NCBI RefSeq assembly: GCF_004361915.1
Contig: NZ_SNWP01000016.1
Coordinates: 1-64,000, forward strand
From: Sediminibacterium goheungense
GTDB taxonomy: Bacteria > Bacteroidota > Bacteroidia > Chitinophagales > Chitinophagaceae
Direction: 5' to 3'
Length of the DNA: 64,000 nucleotides
Part shown: positions 1-6,623 of the stretch, one piece after another
Position numbering within the stretch: position 1 is the stretch's first letter
Layout of the letters: the number at the start of each line of letters is the position of its first letter
The notes under the pieces: generated by a model
Database searches by the model: none
The model's input: the letters and a program-made list of their open reading frames with translations, nothing else
What the model was told of the DNA's origin: nothing
Translations under genes and position numbers: made by a program

Positions 1-98
1 ATTGACCATTGACCATTGACCATTGACCATTGACCATTGACCATTGACCATTGACCATTGACCATTGACCATTGACCATTGACCATTGACCATTGACC
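1..98. repeat. ATTGACC heptamer tandem array (14 perfect copies)
   Basis: The first 98 bases are fourteen perfect copies of the 7-mer ATTGACC. The array may continue to the left of the window. It stops two bases before the ATG of the peptidase gene, so it forms the whole visible leader of that gene. A second array with the same unit, orientation and copy number lies at 23551-23648. Period 7 is not a multiple of 3, so copy-number change would shift any reading frame running through it. Confidence 0.97.
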
Positions 99-100
99 CC

Positions 101-1822
101 ATGACTATGCGTATACTATTCATATTTTTTTTCATTTTTTCAGTTGCTGGTGTATCAGCACAGGCAGATCCTACACTCAGGAAATATTATGAACAGGTTC
201 GGTTGCTGTTTAAGGAACAGGAAGCTTTTAAAACGGTATCATATGTAGAACAGCGCTGGCGCTTGCCGGGTAATAAAGGCTTTGATGAAAGTATTTACTA
301 TGTCGAAAATCTGCTGAAAAAAGCTGGATACATCAATGAAGCCGCAGCTAAATCAGGTGATAGGCTGACTTACCGGATTGAGAAAAGGCCTATGAGGCGG
401 AAAACATGGGAACCTGTAGATGCCGTTGTTGAAATTGTAGGGGAAAAAGAACCGCTTCTTTCATTTCGTACCAATAGAAATATGCTGGCTATTAATTCTG
501 CCTCTACGCCATCAGACGGTATTGAAGCTGAATTGTTGTATTTACCCAAAACTTCTGCAGATGCACTTGCTACACAACAACTGGAGGGTAAGATTATTTT
601 TTCAGAGCAGCCTGTTTCACAGGTTGACAGGGCTATGGCCGGAAAAAATGTTGCAGGGGTAATGGGTTATTCGGTTCCTGCTTATACCCAGCCTGATAAA
701 CATCCCAACTCCATTCAATTCTCTTCTATTGCTCAGGTAGACAGTAGCAAAAAGCAGGGGTTTGGCATTGTATTATCAACCAGTGCCAGAAATCGTTTAA
801 AGGAATTAGTTTCCAAAGGGCCGGTACGACTGCGTGTGAAGATTGAGGCAAAATCATATCAGGCTGAAGAACTCACGCTTGTAGCCGATATCAAAGGCAG
901 CGAAAAAGCAGAGGAGCGTTTTGTATTTTCTGCACATGTGCAGGAACCAGGAGCCAATGATAATGCTTCCGGTGTGGGCACCCTGGTTGAAATGGCCAGT
1001 GTAGCGGCTCAGCTTTATAAAAGCAAAACTGTTCTGCCGCAGCGTAGTATTAGTTTCTTATGGGGCGATGAAATCAGTTCAACCCGAAGGTATATCGTTG
1101 AAGATTCCATAAGAGCTAAAGGAATAAAATGGGGCATGAGTCTTGATATGGTAGGAGAAGATACACAAAAAACGGGTGGTACTTTTCTTATCGAAAAAAT
1201 GCCTGATCCATCGGCTGTATGGACAAGAGGTGATGAGAAACATACGGAATGGGGTGGAAGACCCTTGCCGGAATCTGCTATTGTGCCGCATTATTTTAAT
1301 GATTTTATGCTGAGCCGCTGTTTGGATCAGGCTGCTACCAATGGCTGGGTGGTGAAAACAAATCCATTTGAAGGAGGTTCAGATCATACCCCCTTCCTGA
1401 ATGCGAAAATACCGGGATTACTGCTATGGCATTTTACCGATGTTTTTTATCATACAGACGCTGACCGGATTGATAAAGTGTCTGCCTGGGAAATGAAAAA
1501 TGTAGGCGTATCTGCATTGGCCGCAGCGTTTACGCTTACTGCCAATAATGAAAAACTCGTTCACTATTTAATTGAAGAATATAAACAGTCGGCACTGAAG
1601 AGATTAGCCATAGAAGCAGCATTAAGTAAAACGGCAATAGAAAAAGGAGGTAATAAAGAAACGGAAATACATATACTTGAAGTATGGGCCAAGTTTTATA
1701 TGGATGCGTTGGGGAAAATGGCAGAAATTCCCTGTACCCAAATGGAAACGCTAACTCTGATTTCGGATGCTCAAAAAGTAGTTGATGATAAACGTAAAGA
1801 AATAATAAGCCTGTTTAAATAG
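101..1822 (+). CDS. M28-family metallopeptidase, secreted
   Basis: Probable zinc aminopeptidase of family M28, exported. ATG at 101 or 107 begins a hydrophobic signal peptide ending near VSAQA. An in-frame TTG at 86 lies inside the heptamer array and is a less likely start. Around residue 280 there is AHVQEPGANDNASG, which supplies the His and Asp metal ligands. Around 320 there is SFLWGDE, the catalytic acid region, and later GGSDHTPF with the last His ligand. Two details are atypical: the usual HxD reads HVQ, and the usual Glu-Glu pair reads Asp-Glu. At 573 residues it is longer than minimal M28 enzymes; residues 140-260 resemble a PA-like insert. Substrate unknown. Confidence 0.85.
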   Translation: MTMRILFIFFFIFSVAGVSAQADPTLRKYYEQVRLLFKEQEAFKTVSYVEQRWRLPGNKGFDESIYYVENLLKKAGYINEAAAKSGDRLTYRIEKRPMRRKTWEPVDAVVEIVGEKEPLLSFRTNRNMLAINSASTPSDGIEAELLYLPKTSADALATQQLEGKIIFSEQPVSQVDRAMAGKNVAGVMGYSVPAYTQPDKHPNSIQFSSIAQVDSSKKQGFGIVLSTSARNRLKELVSKGPVRLRVKIEAKSYQAEELTLVADIKGSEKAEERFVFSAHVQEPGANDNASGVGTLVEMASVAAQLYKSKTVLPQRSISFLWGDEISSTRRYIVEDSIRAKGIKWGMSLDMVGEDTQKTGGTFLIEKMPDPSAVWTRGDEKHTEWGGRPLPESAIVPHYFNDFMLSRCLDQAATNGWVVKTNPFEGGSDHTPFLNAKIPGLLLWHFTDVFYHTDADRIDKVSAWEMKNVGVSALAAAFTLTANNEKLVHYLIEEYKQSALKRLAIEAALSKTAIEKGGNKETEIHILEVWAKFYMDALGKMAEIPCTQMETLTLISDAQKVVDDKRKEIISLFK

Positions 1823-1928
1823 AAGGTAGGTCTTTTATAGCAGGAGGTATTGGTGAAAAAAATCTGCGTTCTGATAGATGCAACTATTTATTTAACACAA
1901 AAACCAAACAGATTAATTTCAGACATAA

Positions 1929-1961
1929 AAAAAGAGTTAACGATAGTAGTTAACTCTTTTT
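1929..1961 (-). terminator. Hairpin after tRNA-like copy 1
   Basis: A 13-bp perfect stem (AAAAAGAGTTAAC / GTTAACTCTTTTT) with a 7-base loop GATAGTA and a U-run on the minus strand. It sits just 3' of the tRNA-like copy, exactly as the same hairpin sits 3' of the real tRNA-Arg. It is probably a copied tRNA terminator. Confidence 0.8.
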
Positions 1962-1963
1962 AG

Positions 1964-2050
1964 TGACCTCGTCATCCGCCGCGGCGGAAAACCTGAAACC
2001 TTCTGATCCGTAGTCAGATGCTTCCGCCTCAGGCGGATTGAGCTACGAGA
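1964..2050 (-). pseudogene. tRNA-Arg(ACG)-like copy 1, D- and T-arms replaced by palindromes
   Basis: Matches tRNA-Arg at 2872-2945 from acceptor position 4 onward, including the full anticodon arm with loop CTACGGA. The D-loop segment is replaced by TCCGCCTGAGGCGGA (plus strand 2023-2037). The T-loop segment is replaced by TCCGCCGCGGCGGA (1975-1988). The 5' acceptor end reads TATCTCG instead of GGCCTCG. Normal D- and T-stems are mostly lost, so it should not work as a standard tRNA. It overlaps the last codons and stop of the GIY-YIG gene. It may be a pseudogene, an end of a mobile cassette or a structured RNA. Confidence 0.8.
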
Positions 2051-2291
2051 TATTATTAAGGGTATTTTTTAGCCATTCTCTTCCTTTTCCAGATTTGAAG
2101 AATTTTTCTCTTTTCAAGGCTTCGGCTCTTGTTGAAAAGACTTCATAGTAGACAATTTTCCAGGGTCTGTATTTGCTGGTAAATGCAACCAACCCATCAT
2201 TATGTTGCTGAACTCTCACCACAAGATTTTCAGTTGAACCTTTGTAGTAAATTCCTTTGTTGAGGGAGAACAAAACATAGGCATAAAACAT
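2043..2291 (-). CDS. Small GIY-YIG nuclease, copy 1
   Basis: An 82-residue single-domain GIY-YIG endonuclease of the UrI/UPF0213-like type. Visible family marks are YAYVLFS (first Tyr strand), GIYYKGSTENL (the YIG strand, here YKG), the Arg of VVRVQQHN, and the C-terminal KREKFFKSGKGREWL helix that carries the catalytic Glu region. There is no DNA-binding extension. The last two codons and the TAG stop (TCG TAG) lie inside the adjoining tRNA-like element, so the tRNA sequence closes the reading frame. The protein is identical to copy 2 at 2497-2745. Its position next to tRNA-Arg suggests a mobile or homing-type cassette; true substrate unknown. Confidence 0.85.
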   Translation of the reverse strand: MFYAYVLFSLNKGIYYKGSTENLVVRVQQHNDGLVAFTSKYRPWKIVYYEVFSTRAEALKREKFFKSGKGREWLKNTLNNIS

Positions 2292-2381
2292 AATGAAAGA
2301 ATTGGCATTTGTGAAAATGGATGAATAATAGCAATGCTGTTAGCTCTTTCATTTTAGGTTGATCGATTGTAGCCGACATAA

Positions 2382-2414
2382 AAAAAGAGTTAACGATAGT
2401 AGTTAACTCTTTTT
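2382..2414 (-). terminator. Hairpin after tRNA-like copy 2
   Basis: Second copy of the 13-bp AAAAAGAGTTAAC stem with loop GATAGTA, 3' of the second tRNA-like copy on the minus strand and upstream of GIY-YIG copy 1. Confidence 0.8.
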
Positions 2415-2417
2415 TTG

Positions 2418-2504
2418 TGACCTCGTCATCCGCCGCGGCGGAAAACCTGAAACCTTCTGATCCGTAGTCAGATGCTTCCGCCTCAGGCGGATTGAGCTAC
2501 GAGA
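2418..2504 (-). pseudogene. tRNA-Arg(ACG)-like copy 2, D- and T-arms replaced by palindromes
   Basis: Same structure as the copy at 1964-2050, displaced by 454 bp. It keeps the tRNA-Arg anticodon arm and most of the acceptor pairing, with a 15-base palindrome in place of the D-loop and a 14-base palindrome in place of the T-loop. It overlaps the end of GIY-YIG copy 2 and provides its stop codon. Confidence 0.8.
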
Positions 2505-2745
2505 TATTATTAAGGGTATTTTTTAGCCATTCTCTTCCTTTTCCAGATTTGAAGAATTTTTCTCTTTTCAAGGCTTCGGCTCTTGTTGAAAAGACTTCAT
2601 AGTAGACAATTTTCCAGGGTCTGTATTTGCTGGTAAATGCAACCAACCCATCATTATGTTGCTGAACTCTCACCACAAGATTTTCAGTTGAACCTTTGTA
2701 GTAAATTCCTTTGTTGAGGGAGAACAAAACATAGGCATAAAACAT
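2497..2745 (-). CDS. Small GIY-YIG nuclease, copy 2
   Basis: The 82-residue protein is identical to the product at 2043-2291, with the same GIY-YIG motifs (YAYVLFS, YYKGSTENL, Arg in VVRVQQH) and the same stop codon inside a tRNA-like element. This copy lies directly downstream of the real tRNA-Arg and its terminator, on the same strand, after a 91-bp spacer. That spacer is nearly identical to the one in front of copy 1. No clear promoter is visible in the spacer; expression could come from tRNA read-through. Confidence 0.85.
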   Translation of the reverse strand: MFYAYVLFSLNKGIYYKGSTENLVVRVQQHNDGLVAFTSKYRPWKIVYYEVFSTRAEALKREKFFKSGKGREWLKNTLNNIS

Positions 2746-2835
2746 AATGAAAGAATTGGCATTTGTGAAAATGGATAAATAATAGCAATGCTGTTAGCTC
2801 TTTCATTTTAGGTTAATCGATTGTAGCCGACATAA

Positions 2836-2868
2836 AAAAAGAGTTAACAATAGTAGTTAACTCTTTTT
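2836..2868 (-). terminator. tRNA-Arg terminator
   Basis: Stem AAAAAGAGTTAAC / GTTAACTCTTTTT with loop AATAGTA, three bases beyond the 3' end of tRNA-Arg on the minus strand and ending in a U-run. This is the parental version of the two copies further left. Confidence 0.85.
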
Positions 2869-2871
2869 TAG

Positions 2872-2945
2872 TGACCTCGTCAGGATTCAAACCTGAAACC
2901 TTCTGATCCGTAGTCAGATGCTCTATTCAGTTGAGCTACGAGGCC
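2872..2945 (-). tRNA. tRNA-Arg (anticodon ACG)
   Basis: Folds as a full cloverleaf of 74 nt. The acceptor is GGCCTCG/CGAGGTC with discriminator A, the D-stem GCTC/GAGC, the anticodon stem TCTGA/TCAGA and the T-stem TCAGG/CCTGA with loop TTTGAAT. The anticodon loop CTACGGA places ACG at plus-strand bases 2909-2911, read as ICG and decoding CGU/CGC/CGA. CCA is not encoded. It is followed by a strong terminator and then by the duplicated GIY-YIG/tRNA-like units. Confidence 0.96.
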
Positions 2946-3016
2946 AATCCCTCAATCGGGGTGCAAATATAAGGTTGCAACCAATAACTAACAAACTATA
3001 AGGTGTTTTTTCCTGA

Positions 3017-3796
3017 TCAATCCAGTTCGTAAATGCCGGCAGCTGTTTTTTCTGCCAGTTTCTTGGGGAATAGCCATACCAGAAAAGCACCCAGCTGATT
3101 GATAAACCCTGTAATCACTTCTGCCTTTTTTGCATACATGGCTTTTACTGCAATGCCTGCCACCGCTTTGGGGGTCATGTTTACTTTTTCGGCCGCACGA
3201 AGGCCTTTGGCACCCACTTTGGCTCTGCTGGCAAATCCGGTGTCGGTAGAACCCGGACTTACTGCTGTTACTGATACCCCTTTATTGCGGAGTTCATACC
3301 TTAACCCCCGGCTAAAACTCAGTATAAAGGATTTACTCGCTGCATAGGTGGTTAATCCGGGTACAGACTGGTAGGCAGCGGAGCTGGCAATATTTAGTAT
3401 GTAAGATGGCTGGTTTCTTTTCAATTGTGGTAAAAGCATGGCGGTTAATTCAACAGGCACTGTCATATTCACCTGCATCATAGCTTTATGCTCTTCAATT
3501 GTATAATCTGTAAAAGCCCCACTAAGTCCATAGCCTGCATTGTTTACCAGTATATTGATCTGATACTGATGATTTTCAATCCATGTTTTCAGGGTTTCAG
3601 CAGCATTGGGTACTGCCAGATCAAGCGATAAGAAATCGGCCTGAATAGCGTATTGCTGTTTCAGTTGTGAGGTCAGTTCCTCCAGTAATGCTGTATCCCT
3701 GGCTACCAATAAAAGATTTACCCGTCTGGAAGCCAGTTCTTCTGCAATGGCTTTTCCGATCCCTTTACTGGCCCCGGTTATCAATGCGTATGTCAT
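3017..3796 (-). CDS. SDR-family short-chain dehydrogenase
   Basis: A classical short-chain dehydrogenase/reductase of 259 residues. The N-terminal TGASKGIGKAIA is the dinucleotide-binding glycine motif. NNAGYG near residue 88 is the structural NNAG motif, followed by a Ser (NIASSAAYQ) and the catalytic YAASK near residue 151. The Arg in VARD after the second strand favours NADP(H). The closest general class is the 'DltE-like' SDRs. It lies downstream of the PhyH-type gene on the same strand but is separated by a terminator. Substrate not predictable. Confidence 0.88.
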   Translation of the reverse strand: MTYALITGASKGIGKAIAEELASRRVNLLLVARDTALLEELTSQLKQQYAIQADFLSLDLAVPNAAETLKTWIENHQYQINILVNNAGYGLSGAFTDYTIEEHKAMMQVNMTVPVELTAMLLPQLKRNQPSYILNIASSAAYQSVPGLTTYAASKSFILSFSRGLRYELRNKGVSVTAVSPGSTDTGFASRAKVGAKGLRAAEKVNMTPKAVAGIAVKAMYAKKAEVITGFINQLGAFLVWLFPKKLAEKTAAGIYELD

Positions 3797-3814
3797 GAAA
3801 AAGGGTTTGCATGA

Positions 3815-3840
3815 AAAAGGTCAACAGTAGTTGACCTTTT
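3815..3840 (-). terminator. Terminator after the PhyH-type gene
   Basis: An 11-bp perfect stem AAAAGGTCAAC / GTTGACCTTTT with tetraloop AGTA, 23 bases past the stop of the dioxygenase gene on the minus strand. Confidence 0.8.
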
Positions 3841-3862
3841 GGTATCAAGATTTTGATGGTTC

Positions 3863-4675
3863 TTAGTGGTGCACTTTTCCAGTAAACCTGTGATAGAAAG
3901 GTGTTTTACTGTTTTCATCTTTGGGTTTGTATTTACCGGTTACAATAGGTACATACATAACCCTTCTGCGGCTTTCTTCGCCAAACTTCGGAGATTGCTT
4001 TACACGATGCCATAAACGACCGTCGTGAACAGATAAATCACCAGAGTAAATATCAAATCCAACTTCTCTCGGATCGTCATTATTATCAATAAAATACTTC
4101 TTGCCAAAGAGCAGTTTAAACATACCCTGTTTGTGTGTACCTGGTAATACCCGTAAACCACCGTTTTCGAATAAACAGGTATCGAGGTGAATACCCACAT
4201 TCAGCATGGGCATAATTTTTTGTCCCATGAATAAATCCCGGGGGCTATCTGTATGCCAACCCATCTGTGTAAAAGTACTGTTGGGTGTATTGATGTAGTT
4301 ATTGATAACCAACCCATCTTTTTCATTCTCAGCAATACGTCCTTCATATGGCTGCAGAAATGCAGTTAATGCTTTCAGACGCTCATCACCTAAAAGATCA
4401 TGCAATGGATTACTATACAATGAGCTGAAGCAAAGACGCTGAATGGTAGTATTACCCTGATCATCTTTTCCGAATTTCAGCGGAATACCGTTGATCTTGT
4501 CTTTCTTTTCATCCAGCCACTGTTTCTCCAGTCGCTTTAATTCGCTGATATATGTGGCTACTTTTTCCTGATCAAGGAAGTTGCGAAACACGATTACACC
4601 ATGCTTGTCAAAAAAATCCAGTTGCTCGGGGCTTACCGTATCGCCAAGCTTAAAATGACTGTCCCATTTTTTCAT
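3863..4675 (-). CDS. Phytanoyl-CoA dioxygenase (PhyH) family protein
   Basis: Predicted Fe(II)/2-oxoglutarate-dependent oxygenase of 270 residues. The metal triad is visible as HTD in MGWHTDSPRD (near residue 140) and the distal His in SVHDGRLWHRVKQS (near residue 220), with Arg residues in ESRRRVMYVP suited to hold the 2-oxoglutarate carboxylate. PhyH-family enzymes hydroxylate diverse lipids and small molecules, so the substrate is open. It is divergent from the barrel protein gene at 4825. A minus-strand TACTTTTG at plus bases 4758-4765 may be its -7 element, but no matching -33 TTG is visible. Confidence 0.82.
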   Translation of the reverse strand: MKKWDSHFKLGDTVSPEQLDFFDKHGVIVFRNFLDQEKVATYISELKRLEKQWLDEKKDKINGIPLKFGKDDQGNTTIQRLCFSSLYSNPLHDLLGDERLKALTAFLQPYEGRIAENEKDGLVINNYINTPNSTFTQMGWHTDSPRDLFMGQKIMPMLNVGIHLDTCLFENGGLRVLPGTHKQGMFKLLFGKKYFIDNNDDPREVGFDIYSGDLSVHDGRLWHRVKQSPKFGEESRRRVMYVPIVTGKYKPKDENSKTPFYHRFTGKVHH

Positions 4676-4824
4676 TCTGATCCGGTTCGTTTAGTATATA
4701 ACTGTAATGTTAATTATTTATTACAAAATTGTAAAGTGTCAGGGTCTGTGAAACAAGCAAAAGTAAGTAAATTATGGCCAGATTTCGCACTTATAATGGT
4801 ACCAACGGCTTATTTTGCATTTAT

Positions 4825-5916
4825 ATGACACGTTGCATCAGGCGTTTATGCCTTTATTCATTGCTTTTGCCTGTTTTTTCCACAGTCATCGCCCAGGATT
4901 CTACCCGCAGTCAGTCCAAACTCGTCATTTTTCCTGCTATGACACGTTCTATAGAGACCAGTTGGGCTTTTGGAGGTGCTGCCTCCTATACTTTCAGGGT
5001 CTCTGCTAAAGATACCTTATCACGTACTTCCAGCATTCAGATGGGGGTATTGTATTCCCTCAGAAAACAGTTGGTTTCTTCTATCAGAGGTACCCAGTAC
5101 CTGCGTAATGAAAACTGGATATTTAACGAACAGATTTCCTTCAGTTCCTTCCCGGATAAATTCTGGGGGATGGGTAAAAATACGGCTGATAACAGCGTCG
5201 AAGACTATTCTTTCAAACAGATGTACATTTACCTGCATTTGATGAAGAAAATAGCCCCACGTTTATTTGCTGGGCTATTATATGAATACCAGCGTGTATG
5301 GAACATCAGTTACAAGCCTGGTGGACTATTCGATCAGCAGCAGGTGCCTGGCAGGCAAAACTATCATGTTTCCGGACTTGGCTTGAGTCTTACCTACGAT
5401 AGCCGCAATCATGCATTTTCTCCTGATAAAGGTTTTTTTGCACAGACTTATTTTAACCATTTTAGTCCCCTCACAGGTTCACAGTATCCCTACACCAATC
5501 TGGTAGTGGATATTCGAAAGTATGTGCCTGCGGGTAAGGATGCTGTTTTTGCAGCACAGGCATGGCTATTTGGCAATATTGGTAAATCGGTGCCACTACG
5601 TAGTCAGGCAGCTTTTGGTGGCGATAATACCATGCGTGGCTACTATCAGGGACGTTTTCGTGATTTACAACAATTTGTAATACAAGGGGAGTACCGCCGC
5701 CATATATATAAGCGCTTTGGTATCGTAGCATTTGCAGGTATGGGAAACGTAGCGCATGAGATCGGGGAACTTAATTTCAGTAACCTGAAATATTCTTTTG
5801 GCGGTGGAATGAGGTATGCATTAAATGCTTCTGAAAAACTCAACCTCCGTATCGATTATGGAATTGGCAAGGGCAATAACAGCGGGTTTTATTTCCAGCT
5901 TGCCGAGGCTTTTTAA
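4825..5916 (+). CDS. BamA/TamA-like outer membrane beta-barrel protein
   Basis: A 363-residue protein with a signal peptide (MTRCIRRLCLYSLLLPVFSTVIAQ) and repeated amphipathic strands ending in Phe (QLAEAF). GGDNTMRGYYQGRFRD near residue 265 matches the conserved RGY/RGF loop of the bacterial surface antigen (D15, Omp85) barrel. YDSRNHAFSPDKGFFAQ is another typical strand of that family. No POTRA domains precede the barrel, so it is a barrel-only Omp85-like protein, common in Bacteroidota. An upstream in-frame ATG at 4774 would add 17 residues before the signal peptide and is unlikely. It ends in a 4-bp overlap with the convergent gene. Confidence 0.8.
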   Translation: MTRCIRRLCLYSLLLPVFSTVIAQDSTRSQSKLVIFPAMTRSIETSWAFGGAASYTFRVSAKDTLSRTSSIQMGVLYSLRKQLVSSIRGTQYLRNENWIFNEQISFSSFPDKFWGMGKNTADNSVEDYSFKQMYIYLHLMKKIAPRLFAGLLYEYQRVWNISYKPGGLFDQQQVPGRQNYHVSGLGLSLTYDSRNHAFSPDKGFFAQTYFNHFSPLTGSQYPYTNLVVDIRKYVPAGKDAVFAAQAWLFGNIGKSVPLRSQAAFGGDNTMRGYYQGRFRDLQQFVIQGEYRRHIYKRFGIVAFAGMGNVAHEIGELNFSNLKYSFGGGMRYALNASEKLNLRIDYGIGKGNNSGFYFQLAEAF

Positions 5917-6560
5917 TAGGAGCTGCCAAGTTTACTTACCATGTAGACTATATAAGTGAATACAAATGCAGCCAATACATCAATGGTATAATGTACGTGC
6001 TGCACCAATACCAGTATAGCTACTGCGAGTGTTGCTACAAATGCGATATACTTATCTGTTTTTTTCGGCAAACAAAGACACATGATAAACATGTTAGAGG
6101 TATGACCTGAAAAGAAGAGGTCTTTGGTCATAAATTTATCTTTTCCTCCATATATCAGGCTGGTGATCGGGTCGTTCAGTTTTATTAGACCCGCCGGTGG
6201 ATCAAGTGGAACCATGGCTATACTTACCATACGTGCGATGCACAATAAAGTAAAAGCCGATAGCATCAGCAGGGCAAACGATGGTTGTTGTATCATTCGC
6301 ACAATAACAAGACCACTGATTGTCCATATAATCAGAAAAGTCGGTACGGAAACATCAGCAGGGGGGATGGCATGTAAAACCAGATCATGCAGTGTGGCGC
6401 CTTCCCGTTTTTCAATATAATGAAAGAAAGTCGGGAGAGAAAAAACAATCACAATCAATACAAGTGAAGCAATAGAAAATTTTCTTCTGAATACAGGATT
6501 GCCCCAGGCTTCCTGCCAGTGCGATTTATAGCTTATTTGCTTATGGGTATATTCCTGCAT
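5913..6560 (-). CDS. PAP2-related (sphingomyelin-synthase-like) membrane phosphatase
   Basis: A 215-residue polytopic membrane protein with about six hydrophobic segments. FFSGHTSNMF near residue 150 and HVHYTIDVLAAF near residue 188 form the His / His-Asp pair of the PAP2 C-terminal domain as found in sphingomyelin-synthase-like proteins. The predicted role is lipid phosphate hydrolysis or head-group transfer. A sphingolipid-forming enzyme candidate lies at 25435, so a sphingolipid substrate is possible but only inferred. The gene converges on the barrel protein gene and overlaps it by 4 bp. Confidence 0.75.
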   Translation of the reverse strand: MQEYTHKQISYKSHWQEAWGNPVFRRKFSIASLVLIVIVFSLPTFFHYIEKREGATLHDLVLHAIPPADVSVPTFLIIWTISGLVIVRMIQQPSFALLMLSAFTLLCIARMVSIAMVPLDPPAGLIKLNDPITSLIYGGKDKFMTKDLFFSGHTSNMFIMCLCLPKKTDKYIAFVATLAVAILVLVQHVHYTIDVLAAFVFTYIVYMVSKLGSSY

Positions 6561-6568
6561 CCGGCAAA

Positions 6569-6606
6569 TATAAAACCTCCGCTTTATTCAAAACGGAGGT
6601 TTTATA
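6569..6606 (-). terminator. Terminator after nagB
   Basis: A 13-bp perfect inverted repeat (TATAAAACCTCCG / CGGAGGTTTTATA) starting 18 bases past the nagB stop, with a U-run on the minus strand. Confidence 0.85.
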
Positions 6607-6623
6607 ACAACGGTTAACAGGAA

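Larger units (their letters stand above)
1922..2945. repeat. 454-bp tandem duplication at tRNA-Arg
   Basis: Two near-identical units (1922-2374 and 2375-2828) are followed by a partial third (2829-2945) that contains the intact tRNA-Arg. Read on the minus strand, the order is tRNA-Arg, hairpin, spacer, GIY-YIG gene, tRNA-like copy, hairpin, spacer, GIY-YIG gene, tRNA-like copy, hairpin. The two GIY-YIG genes appear identical base for base. The few differences (for example GATGAA/GATAAA in the spacer and GATAGTA/AATAGTA in the hairpin loop) lie in spacers and loops. This indicates recent duplication. Confidence 0.93.

Noticed and set aside
86..100. TTG start of the M28 peptidase inside the heptamer array
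   Set aside because: It would add five residues encoded by the repeat before a clean signal peptide; the ATGs at 101 and 107 are better.
1964..2504. Two additional functional tRNA-Arg genes
   Set aside because: Both copies lose the GG of the acceptor 5' end and the normal D- and T-stems, so they should not charge or enter the ribosome as usual tRNAs.
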